From the NCBI RefSeq assembly GCF_012927325.1, contig NZ_JABBGI010000019.1, positions 54,103 through 118,102 on the forward strand: 64,000 nt of DNA. The letters are read 5' to 3'. Positions within the stretch are counted from its first letter, which is position 1, and every line of letters begins with the position of its first letter. Below, piece after piece: positions 28,077-35,698 of this stretch. The notes under the pieces were generated by a model. The model saw nothing but the letters and a program-made list of their open reading frames with translations, did not search any database and was not told the DNA's origin. Both the position numbers and the translations under genes were made by a program. The stretch is from Chryseobacterium antibioticum (GTDB lineage Bacteria; Bacteroidota; Bacteroidia; Flavobacteriales; Weeksellaceae).

Positions 28077-28105
28077 AAACGCGCCTCGAGGGGCGCGTTT
28101 TTGTT
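28077..28105 (+). terminator. Terminator of the riboswitch-controlled gene
   Basis: Stem AAACGCGCC / GGCGCGTTT followed by TTGTTTTT, 4 nt after the stop codon. Confidence 0.9.
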
Positions 28106-28142
28106 TTTATAACCTTTGAAGTGATGAAGTTGAGTGCTTTTT

Positions 28143-28330
28143 AAACCACCCCGTCAAAAATTCTTTGAATTTTCGCCACCCCTCCATCGTAGGGGAATTG
28201 GGGTCGACAAATTTTTGTCGCTGTGAAAATCTTTGATTTTCATAGAACTTAAGTGATCTTCTTTTCACAAATTTTTTAAGCTTGAAAGTAGCCAAAGTGC
28301 TAAAAAACTTTTGCCCCTTTTGTGGTTAAA
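28143..28330 (-). repeat. Dispersed repeat, copy A
   Basis: About 190 nt that, read on the minus strand, match the plus-strand stretch 61537-61721. Shared phrases include AAGAAGATCACTTAAGTT, GGAGGGGTGGCGAAAATTC and TTTTTGACGGGGTGGTT. The copies lie in opposite orientation, both in intergenic space. A short open frame inside it is a by-product of the repeat. Confidence 0.8.
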
Positions 28331-28346
28331 ATACAAATCAAGCAAT

Positions 28347-28379
28347 AAAAAAACGCACCGGAAATCCGGTGCGTTTTTC
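28347..28379 (-). terminator. Terminator of clpP
   Basis: Stem AAAAACGCACCGG / CCGGTGCGTTTTT, 20 nt after the clpP stop codon. Runs at both ends allow action in both directions. Confidence 0.9.
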
Positions 28380-28398
28380 AATATTCCTGAAAAGGAAA

Positions 28399-29085
28399 TT
28401 ATTTTTTCTCTGTAGATCTCTGTAAAACTTCGTCTACCATTCCATAGCCTTTAGCTTCCTCAGAAGTCATCCAGTAATCTCTGTCTGAAGACTTTTCTAC
28501 CCATTCGTACGTTTGTCCTGAGTGGTGACCGATGATCTCATAAAGCTCCTGCTTTAATTTAAGCATCTCTCTCAAGTTGATCTCCATATCTGAAGCTACT
28601 CCCTGAGCACCTCCTGAAGGCTGGTGAATCATTACTCTTGAATGCTTAAGTGCAGAACGTTTTCCTTTTTCTCCTGCCACAAGAAGTACCGCTCCCATTG
28701 AAGCTGCCATTCCTGTACAGATCGTAGCTACGTCCGGCTTGATGATCTGCATCGTGTCATAGATTCCTAAACCTGCATAAACGCTTCCTCCCGGAGAGTT
28801 GATGTAAATCTGAATATCCTTGGCAGAATCAGAACTTTCTAAGAATAAAAGCTGGGCTGTTACAATGTTAGCAACCTGATCGTCAATTCCTGTTCCTAAG
28901 AAGATAATTCTGTCCATCATCAGACGTGAAAACACGTCCATCTGGGCAACGTTTAATCTTCTTTCTTCCATAATATACGGCGTAAGATTCGTTGGACCAT
29001 ACATTCCCATATACTGATCGGTAGCAAGACCGCTATTTCCTAAATGTTTTACAGAGAAATCTCTGAAGTCTTTTTTAATGTCCAT
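28399..29085 (-). CDS. clpP: ATP-dependent Clp protease proteolytic subunit
   Basis: Forms the two-ring peptidase chamber used with ClpX or other Clp ATPases. 228 residues. The catalytic Ser is S129 in GMAASMGAVL, the His is H154 in VMIHQPSGG, and the Asp lies near 203 in SSDRDYWM. The N-terminal propeptide-like extension is about 30 residues. It is monocistronic on the minus strand, 121 nt after dnaG. Confidence 0.97.
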   Translation of the reverse strand: MDIKKDFRDFSVKHLGNSGLATDQYMGMYGPTNLTPYIMEERRLNVAQMDVFSRLMMDRIIFLGTGIDDQVANIVTAQLLFLESSDSAKDIQIYINSPGGSVYAGLGIYDTMQIIKPDVATICTGMAASMGAVLLVAGEKGKRSALKHSRVMIHQPSGGAQGVASDMEINLREMLKLKQELYEIIGHHSGQTYEWVEKSSDRDYWMTSEEAKGYGMVDEVLQRSTEKK

Positions 29086-29206
29086 ATTGTCTATTATGTA
29101 TTATATAAATATTTATCGAAGTTTAAATTACAACTTTTATTCCTAAAATTTTATAGGACTTTTTGTCAGAGAATTCCGGCCTGATGCTCAGCGGTATGTC
29201 TGCAAT

Positions 29207-31189
29207 TTATCTTTTCCTATCAACGTAAATACCTTTGATAGGTGAATATTCAATAATATCGCTTAATCTGATGGATGCCTGTTTCAGCAGGGTAATCTTT
29301 TTGATCAGCTCATAATATTTCACTTCATCCGTTCCGCTGTACTGATCCAGCTGTCTTGCAGTTTCTTTGATCAGATAGTCAATATATCTGTATTTATGCA
29401 ACAGAACGTCTCCCTGCACCTGTTCCGCTATTTTGTCACCGTAATTGGGAGGGAAAATATTTCGGGAACCCCAGTTTTCCAGTTCATCCAAAGGAATCAG
29501 GGCATCTACTACCTTGGAAGTAATTTCTTCATCCATAAAAGCTACAAAAAAGTTCCCGCTTCTCAGCTCATCCTTTTGAATACCATCTTTCACCTGATTG
29601 ATGATAATTTCATTGCCTTTTACTAAAAAATTATATTGTTCTTCTTCAAAATGCAGAAGGATTTCTTCAATGACGGTAATCTGATATTCTTCGTTCTTTT
29701 CATTGGTTCTTTTCAAAACAACATCGCCAAACATCAGCATATGATCCACAAGCTTGCTTTCCATAAACAGAACATCATACAAATAAGGATCTTCTTTTTC
29801 CTCATCCAGAGGCACAATTTCAAGCTTAGCAGGAGCTTTTTCTTTTTGCTGCTGAACGTGTTGATGCTGATTTTGTGTGATCTGTTTCTGAACATCCAGT
29901 TCATTGAAAAGACTTTGTTCCGAAAGTCCGAATTTATTGGAAACCTCTTTCAGATAAACTTCTCTTTTCAGTGCATTCTGTACAAAAGAAACCGATTTTA
30001 CGATATTCTGAATCGCTTCGGCTTTTTTTATGGGATCATTTCCAGCATCTTTTAAAAGGATCTCTGCTTTAAAGTCGATGAAGTCTGTCGCTTCATTTTC
30101 GATGAACTTTTCTACATAATCCTGCGGATGTTTTCTGGCAAATGAATCCGGATCATCACCTTCCGGGAAAAGCAGGACACGAATGTTCATCCCTTCCGTC
30201 AAAAGCATATCAATACTTCTGAAGCTCGCCTTGATCCCGGCATTATCACCGTCAAAAAGAATGGTTACGTTTTCCGTCAGCCTTTTGATCAGTTTAATCT
30301 GTTCAATAGTTAAAGATGTTCCTGAACTGGCCACTACATTCTCGATCCCTGACATATGAAGCGCGATCACGTCCATATAACCCTCTACAAGCAGACAGTT
30401 ATTTTTTCTGGAAATTGCCTGTTTACTCTGATTTAAACCATAAAGAACATTGGATTTATGGTAAATTTCCGTTTCCGGCGAGTTAAGATATTTAGCAGTT
30501 TTGACATTATTCTTAAGAATCCTTGCCCCAAAACCTAAAACCCTGCCCGAAAAACTGTGAATAGGGAAAATAACTCTTTCTCTGAAACGGTCGATTCCGG
30601 ATGGTGTATTTTCGGGGAATATAGAAAGTCCGGATTTTTCAAGAATATCTTTCGTGTAGCCCTTTTCCTCCGCATAAACGGTGAAGGCATTTTTCTTTTC
30701 CACGGAATATCCAAGCTGGAACTTTTTGATGATATCATCTTTCAGCTCACGTTCTCTGAAATACGCCAAACCAATACTTCTTCCTTCTTCCGAATCCCAA
30801 AGAATCTCCTGAAAATAAGTATTGGCCACTTCGTGAATTTTATACAGCTGATCTTTTTCGGTATGTGCATGTTTTGCTTCTTCAGAAAATTCACGTTGAT
30901 CTTCTTCAATTTCGATCCCGTATTTTTTAGCCGCGTGGCGAAGGGCTTCTGGATAGGTAAAATTTTCAATCTCCATCAGGAAAGAAATGGCAGTTCCCCC
31001 TTTTCCTGTTGAGAAGTCTTTCCAAATCTGTTTGCTTGGTGAAACAACGAAACTCGGAGACTTTTCATCATGAAAAGGACTGAGCCCTTTAAAGTTAGAC
31101 CCGGCTCTTTTCAGCTGAACGTACTCTCCTACTATCTCTTCTACCCGTATCGTTGAAAAAATTTTGTCTATGGTCTGTTTGGAAATCAT
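29207..31189 (-). CDS. dnaG: DNA primase (zinc-ligand-less form)
   Basis: Synthesises RNA primers at the replication fork. About 660 residues from MISKQTIDKIF; an ATG 18 codons upstream gives an implausible N-terminus. The N-terminal CHC2-type domain keeps the PFHDEKSPSFVVSPSKQIW frame, but the Cys ligands are replaced (LSPFHDE and DFSTGKGG instead of CPFH and CxxC). The TOPRIM motifs LLVEGYMDVIAL and ILFDGDNAG are intact. The C-terminal helicase-binding region is diverged. Loss of the zinc ligands is what I recall for Flavobacteriia primases. Confidence 0.95.
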   Translation of the reverse strand: MISKQTIDKIFSTIRVEEIVGEYVQLKRAGSNFKGLSPFHDEKSPSFVVSPSKQIWKDFSTGKGGTAISFLMEIENFTYPEALRHAAKKYGIEIEEDQREFSEEAKHAHTEKDQLYKIHEVANTYFQEILWDSEEGRSIGLAYFRERELKDDIIKKFQLGYSVEKKNAFTVYAEEKGYTKDILEKSGLSIFPENTPSGIDRFRERVIFPIHSFSGRVLGFGARILKNNVKTAKYLNSPETEIYHKSNVLYGLNQSKQAISRKNNCLLVEGYMDVIALHMSGIENVVASSGTSLTIEQIKLIKRLTENVTILFDGDNAGIKASFRSIDMLLTEGMNIRVLLFPEGDDPDSFARKHPQDYVEKFIENEATDFIDFKAEILLKDAGNDPIKKAEAIQNIVKSVSFVQNALKREVYLKEVSNKFGLSEQSLFNELDVQKQITQNQHQHVQQQKEKAPAKLEIVPLDEEKEDPYLYDVLFMESKLVDHMLMFGDVVLKRTNEKNEEYQITVIEEILLHFEEEQYNFLVKGNEIIINQVKDGIQKDELRSGNFFVAFMDEEITSKVVDALIPLDELENWGSRNIFPPNYGDKIAEQVQGDVLLHKYRYIDYLIKETARQLDQYSGTDEVKYYELIKKITLLKQASIRLSDIIEYSPIKGIYVDRKR

Positions 31190-31290
31190 AGCGTAAAAAT
31201 AAGTAAATTTATACAGATATCGGATATTGGAAATTAGATACAAATTGTTAATTCTATCTATTTTTTAACTTATAAATCACTTTCATTGAT

Positions 31291-31298
31291 TATTTTTG
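31291..31298 (+). promoter_or_regulatory. Putative -7 box of tsaE
   Basis: TATTTTTG matches TAnnTTTG, 60 nt before the start codon; the -33 element is weak. Confidence 0.35.
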
Positions 31299-31358
31299 AA
31301 AACAGTTTTAAATACTACTTTTATTTTAATGGCACGTTTTAAAAAACTTAAATAAATA

Positions 31359-31766
31359 ATGAACTATACGATACAAAACATCGAAGACTGGCAGGAAGTT
31401 GTCGATAAGATCATTCCTCACTTAAAGCATAACATCCTTCTTTTAAAAGGAAACCTTGGTGCAGGCAAAACGACATTCACTCAGTTTCTTCTCAAAAATC
31501 TGGGAAGCCAGGATGAAGTGAACTCTCCTACCTACTCTATTGTCAACGAATACAGTACACCTGAAGGAAAGATCTACCACTTCGACCTTTACCGTTTAAA
31601 AAACATTGAAGAAGTCTATGATATCGGGATTGAAGAATACCTGGATAATGCGTTTTTATGCATCATAGAATGGCCTGAAGTGTATGAAGAAGAGCTCTAC
31701 GAGCTTAAGTACCACACAATGAGCATTGTGAATACAGGGGATGAAAGAGAAATTTCATTCGAGTAA
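31359..31766 (+). CDS. tsaE: tRNA N6-threonylcarbamoyladenosine synthesis ATPase TsaE
   Basis: ATPase that works with TsaB and TsaD to make t6A37 on ANN-reading tRNAs. 135 residues. Walker A at residues 31-38 (GNLGAGKT), followed by SPTYSIVNEY and YHFDLYRL, then the family-typical IEWPE. Length is normal. It has its own -7 box and is followed by ald after 70 nt. Confidence 0.95.
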   Translation: MNYTIQNIEDWQEVVDKIIPHLKHNILLLKGNLGAGKTTFTQFLLKNLGSQDEVNSPTYSIVNEYSTPEGKIYHFDLYRLKNIEEVYDIGIEEYLDNAFLCIIEWPEVYEEELYELKYHTMSIVNTGDEREISFE

Positions 31767-31774
31767 ATATTATG

Positions 31775-31782
31775 TATCTTTG
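31775..31782 (+). promoter_or_regulatory. Putative promoter of ald
   Basis: TATCTTTG matches TAnnTTTG, with TTTC at 31753-31756 near the expected -33 position. It lies 54 nt before the ald start codon and 8 nt after the tsaE stop. Confidence 0.55.
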
Positions 31783-31836
31783 CTTCATAAATTCAATTGA
31801 AAAACAACAACCTGTAAGACATAATTTATTTAAAGA

Positions 31837-33030
31837 ATGAGTACTACAAATATTTTTACTCCTTTTACTGAAGAAGAATTGATGCCGAAAGAAGAAAAGT
31901 TGGAGGTTATTAAGAAAGGAAAGCAGTTCAGTATTGGAATTCCTAAAGAGACCTGTCTTAACGAAAGGAGAACGTGCATTACTCCGGATGCGGTACAGGT
32001 ACTGGTAGAACACGGCCATGAACTCATTATAGAAGCAGGTGCCGGAGAAGGCTCTTTTTTTACAGATTTGCAGTATTCTGAATCTGGAGCAAAGATCACC
32101 AATGATCCTAAAGAAGCTTTCGGACAGGATCTTATTCTGAAAATTAATCCTCCTACAGAAGATGAGATTGATTATATGAAACCTAATACGTATCTGGTTT
32201 CAGCCCTTCAGATCAACCTTAGAGATAAAGCTTATTTCCTGAAGTTGGCGGAGAGAAAGATCAATGCCATCGCTTTTGAATTTATCGTTGACGAATACAA
32301 ACAGCTTGCTTTGGTAAGACTGATCGGCGAAATTGCAGGAACAGTATCTGTTTTATATGCATCTGAACTTCTTGCGCTGTCAAACGGCTTAATGCTGGGC
32401 GGCATCACAGGAGTGAGACCTGCAGAAGTTGTTATTTTAGGAGCAGGCATTGTGGGAGAATTTGCCACAAAAGCAGCTATCGGACTTGGAGCCAGCGTAA
32501 GGGTTTTTGACAACTCCCTTTCAAAGCTGAGAAGACTTCATACCCTTGTAGACAGCCGCGTTCCGACTTCAATTATTGATCCTAAAGAATTAAGCAAAGC
32601 ATTAAGACGTGCCGATGTGGTTATCGGTGCACTTCCGAGATTGAATATGACCCCTATCGTTACGGAAGAAATGGTCGCGAAAATGAAGAAAGGCAGTGTG
32701 ATTATCGATATTACCATAGACAACGGTAAAGTGATAGAAACGTCTGAGCTAACGACGATGGAGGATCCTTATATCATCAAACACGGTGTTATCCACTGTG
32801 GGCTCCCGAATCTTACGTCAAGAATGCCGAGAACCACTACAAAAGCGATCTCCAATTTCTTTCTTTCCTATATTCTGAATTATGATGAAGAAGGCGGTTT
32901 TGAAAATATGCTGATCCGCAAAAATGAAATGAAGCAGAGTCTGTATATGTACAAAGGAAGACATACCAAAAAAGTGATATGCGACCGTTTCGGACTTACT
33001 TACCATGATATCAATCTTTTAATTTTCTAA
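31837..33030 (+). CDS. ald: Alanine dehydrogenase
   Basis: NAD-dependent interconversion of L-alanine and pyruvate plus ammonia. 397 residues. N-terminal substrate domain with IGIPKETCLNERR, and an NAD-binding Rossmann motif GAGIVGEFATKAAIGLGA near 205. The C-terminal tail is about 25 residues longer than the usual 370-residue enzyme. Its stop codon overlaps the next start (ATG at 33030), so the two genes should be cotranslated. Confidence 0.9.
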   Translation: MSTTNIFTPFTEEELMPKEEKLEVIKKGKQFSIGIPKETCLNERRTCITPDAVQVLVEHGHELIIEAGAGEGSFFTDLQYSESGAKITNDPKEAFGQDLILKINPPTEDEIDYMKPNTYLVSALQINLRDKAYFLKLAERKINAIAFEFIVDEYKQLALVRLIGEIAGTVSVLYASELLALSNGLMLGGITGVRPAEVVILGAGIVGEFATKAAIGLGASVRVFDNSLSKLRRLHTLVDSRVPTSIIDPKELSKALRRADVVIGALPRLNMTPIVTEEMVAKMKKGSVIIDITIDNGKVIETSELTTMEDPYIIKHGVIHCGLPNLTSRMPRTTTKAISNFFLSYILNYDEEGGFENMLIRKNEMKQSLYMYKGRHTKKVICDRFGLTYHDINLLIF

Positions 33031-33401
33031 TGAAAAAGTTTAAATTCTTTTTAATAGGCCTTGTTCCTGGTCTGATTCTTGTATTTTTTATTTTAAACAA
33101 AAAAGGCGCGAGCTGCAGCGGATATCTTCCCAACAGCCGTGTGATCGCAGAAACCCTGTCTAAGGAATTCAAATATTCTGAAGACGTCAAAAACGGAATG
33201 ATCACTTATAAAATTGATGAGAAATTTATAAAAGACAGCATCATTACCAATGGAAAAGTAGATTTTGACAGAAGTCATGCTCAGAAAAAACCATGTCCGG
33301 ACTATGTTATTACCTATCCTGAGAAGAATCCTTCTTATGAGATCACTTTTGAAAAGTGTGAAGAAACCGTCAATGTCAACAGTCTTAAAAAACTTAAATA
33401 A
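33030..33401 (+). CDS. Small membrane-anchored protein, unknown
   Basis: 123 residues; one N-terminal membrane helix (about 5-24), then a soluble exported domain with four Cys (SCSGY, KPCPDY, EKCEE). I do not recognise it. It overlaps the end of ald by one base, so translational coupling is likely, although no metabolic link is evident. Confidence 0.65.
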   Translation: MKKFKFFLIGLVPGLILVFFILNKKGASCSGYLPNSRVIAETLSKEFKYSEDVKNGMITYKIDEKFIKDSIITNGKVDFDRSHAQKKPCPDYVITYPEKNPSYEITFEKCEETVNVNSLKKLK

Positions 33402-33452
33402 TCCTAAAGATCTTTTACTAACTTTGTTTACAGATCATTAACCGTTATTTTT

Positions 33453-34223
33453 ATGGAAGGCAATTACTACATGATCCACGATTATCTGATATTCACTGGA
33501 GTTTTTGCTATTTTCTTTCTGCTCACAGTCAGCATCTACCTGTTCAGCCAGAACAGCAACTTCAGACATAAAAATACGAGGCTGTCTGAAACCAATAAGA
33601 TCATTGAACAGAAGCTGAATGAAGTTCAGCTGGAACATATCGGCACAAAACTAAATCCCCATCTCTTTAAGAATATCCTGAATTCTGTACAGTCCCACGC
33701 CTACCAGACCTATATGTCTCTGGATAAGCTGGCGAATGTCCTGGATTATATTTTATACGAAAGCAACAATAAATTTGTAAGCCCGAAAGAGGAACTGAAT
33801 TTTGCCTTAAGCCTTATTGAGATCAATAAAATAAAGATCAATCCCCTCTTTGATTTCAGGATCAAGTCTAAAATCAATAAATCTGATGCGGTGTATGAAG
33901 AAAAGGTTTTCGCTCCGCTGATCTCTGTCGACCTCATTGAAAATGCCTTCAAACATACAGATTTTCTGGCTCAGGACTCTTTTATCTCGATCCATATGGA
34001 GCTTGAAAACAGGATTTTCACCATGAAAGTCAGCAACAAGTCTTCCTTAAAGAATATTCTGGAAAAGGAAAACAGCGGTTTTGGAAGCCAGTCACTGGAT
34101 CAAAGGCTTAAAATGATTTACAGCAATCATTACCAGCTTGAAAAAAGTTCGAAAAACGGTATCTTCACGGCAGAATTAAAAATCAATTTAGGAGAATTCT
34201 ATGATAAAATGCGTTATTCTTGA
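33453..34223 (+). CDS. LytS-type sensor histidine kinase
   Basis: 256 residues. One membrane helix at about 11-31, a short coiled-coil linker (about 40-62), then a His_kinase domain with the phosphoacceptor His H70 in LNPHLFKNILNSVQSHA. The HATPase part has the ENAFKH N-box and a GFGSQSLDQRL glycine motif. It phosphorylates the adjacent LytTR regulator, whose gene overlaps by 23 nt. There is no extracellular sensor domain, so the signal is unclear. Alternative ATG at 33471. Confidence 0.9.
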   Translation: MEGNYYMIHDYLIFTGVFAIFFLLTVSIYLFSQNSNFRHKNTRLSETNKIIEQKLNEVQLEHIGTKLNPHLFKNILNSVQSHAYQTYMSLDKLANVLDYILYESNNKFVSPKEELNFALSLIEINKIKINPLFDFRIKSKINKSDAVYEEKVFAPLISVDLIENAFKHTDFLAQDSFISIHMELENRIFTMKVSNKSSLKNILEKENSGFGSQSLDQRLKMIYSNHYQLEKSSKNGIFTAELKINLGEFYDKMRYS

Positions 34224-34911
34224 CGATGAATTACTGGCGATCAGTTATTTAAAACTTCTATGCGAACAGATCGAAAATGTAGAAGTGGTAAAGGCATTCA
34301 ACGATCCTAAAATTTTCCTGAGTGAAATAGACAACATCGACTGTAATTTGTGCATCCTGGATATTGAAATGCCGGGAATGACCGGACTTCAGGTGGCAGA
34401 AATTATTTCCGGCTCCAAAAAGATCATCTTTACCACCGCTTATAAAGAATATGCAGCAGAAGCTTTTGATCTGAATGTGGTAGACTACGTAAGAAAACCC
34501 ATCAAAAAAGAAAGGCTGATCCAGGCTTTCGAAAAAGCAAAAGAACTCGTAGATGCTCCTCATAAAAAAGATCTGATCGAATGGAACACCAATATCGGCA
34601 GGACCGTTATTTTTACTGAACAGATCGCCTACATTAAAACATCCGAGATCGACAGCCGTGACAAAGATATCATCCTGAACGACGGAACCATCATTGTCCT
34701 TAAAAATCTCAGTTTTAAAACGCTTCTTGAAATGCTTCCTTCCAAAGATTTCGCCCAGGTGAATAAAAAAGAGATCATAGCCCTGGCTTCCATCAAGGTA
34801 TTTTCTACCAACGAAGTCATTACCACCATTCAGACGGAAAGCGATCATTTCCTTAAACTCCAGATTGGAGAAGCTTATAAAAATTCATTAATGGAACTGT
34901 TCGGAAAGTAG
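34201..34911 (+). CDS. LytTR-family response regulator
   Basis: 236 residues. Receiver domain at 1-120 with phosphoacceptor D54 (CILDIEMPG), acidic pocket DDE at 8-10 and Lys in VRKPIKKE. A LytTR DNA-binding domain follows at about 130-235. It overlaps the histidine kinase gene and forms a two-component pair with it. Confidence 0.93.
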   Translation: MIKCVILDDELLAISYLKLLCEQIENVEVVKAFNDPKIFLSEIDNIDCNLCILDIEMPGMTGLQVAEIISGSKKIIFTTAYKEYAAEAFDLNVVDYVRKPIKKERLIQAFEKAKELVDAPHKKDLIEWNTNIGRTVIFTEQIAYIKTSEIDSRDKDIILNDGTIIVLKNLSFKTLLEMLPSKDFAQVNKKEIIALASIKVFSTNEVITTIQTESDHFLKLQIGEAYKNSLMELFGK

Positions 34912-34970
34912 ATCTTTCAGACCTTTGCGGTTTCACTGCAGAATACCGTGGTTTCATTACATCTTCTCCT

Positions 34971-34998
34971 TTTGCGATCTCTGTCCTGTTTATTTTTG
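34971..34998 (+). promoter_or_regulatory. Promoter of the small envelope protein gene
   Basis: TTTG (34971-34974), 16 nt, then TATTTTTG (34991-34998). It lies 22 nt before the ATG at 35021 and supports that start over one at 34925. Confidence 0.6.
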
Positions 34999-35020
34999 CT
35001 ACAGATTAAATGATTTTATA

Positions 35021-35410
35021 ATGAAAAACTGGATGTATGCAGCAGGAATTCTCATATCCGGGCTTTGCTTTTCTCAGGAAACAGGTTCAAAGGTAAAAGT
35101 CGCCTTTTTCAACGGAATTGTAGCAGCAGGATATGTAGATCATGGAGCTTTTATCAACTTTACAGGTCCGAACGTCAGCTTTACCGATAAAGGACTAAAA
35201 CTGATCGCCGGAATGCTTCCTTCACTTCGGATTAAAGAAGATCATTCTCCGGGGACGAAAAATAGCCCGATCACACCCAACCTTGGAGCAGGTCTTACAG
35301 TAGTGTACAAAAAGATAGCGCTTCAGATCCCGGTCTATTATAACACAAAAACATCTTCACAAAACGGAACCTGGAAAGTTGGAATCGGCTTGGGATATTC
35401 ATTAAAATAG
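35021..35410 (+). CDS. Small secreted envelope protein, unknown
   Basis: 129 residues. Signal peptide (1-17, ends LCFSQE). The C-terminal half has alternating strands ending GIGLGYSLK, which looks like a small outer-membrane beta-sheet protein. I do not recognise the family. The start at 35021 is chosen from the signal peptide and a promoter box inside the longer open frame. It lies between the two-component genes and a dispersed palindrome. Confidence 0.6.
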   Translation: MKNWMYAAGILISGLCFSQETGSKVKVAFFNGIVAAGYVDHGAFINFTGPNVSFTDKGLKLIAGMLPSLRIKEDHSPGTKNSPITPNLGAGLTVVYKKIALQIPVYYNTKTSSQNGTWKVGIGLGYSLK

Positions 35411-35469
35411 ATTTTTTTGAAGTCAGGAAGTTGGGTCGTAGGAGTGAAGTTATTAAGGCCCTAATAGGT

Positions 35470-35504
35470 TACCCTTGTCAAGGTTTAAAACCTTGACAAG
35501 GGTA
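35470..35504. repeat. Dispersed perfect palindrome (CCTTGTCAAGG type)
   Basis: Arms ACCCTTGTCAAGGTTT and AAACCTTGACAAGGGT form a nearly perfect 16-bp stem with little loop, in a gene-free region. No T-run follows, so it is better read as a REP-like intergenic palindrome than as a terminator. Confidence 0.65.
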
Positions 35505-35698
35505 AAGAATCAAAACTAGTAAGTTTCGTATTCACTTTTTTAACCTGCCTCTTCCCGCTCCCTTCTCCATAATCTCAATTTCGTTAATTAGGCTTAAGGT
35601 TTTTATTACATTATTTAGAACATTTATTACATTTTAAAAAGAAGGGGTATTCAACATCAATATATTCTCATCAACTTTGCATTAAAATATTAGGAATC
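35505..35698. other. Intergenic region before the antiporter gene
   Basis: 194 nt, AT-rich. A near-consensus -7 box, CAACTTTG (35672-35679), lies 20 nt before the start codon. Nothing else is recognisable. Confidence 0.4.

Noticed and set aside
28107..28295. 62-codon frame inside dispersed repeat A
   Set aside because: It lies almost entirely in the repeat and has no independent support.
34258..34848. 196-codon frame opposite the LytTR regulator
   Set aside because: Phe/Asp-rich antisense shadow of a clear response regulator gene.
34925..35020. Upstream start for the small envelope protein
   Set aside because: A TTTG / TATTTTTG promoter lies inside this stretch, and the signal peptide begins at 35021.
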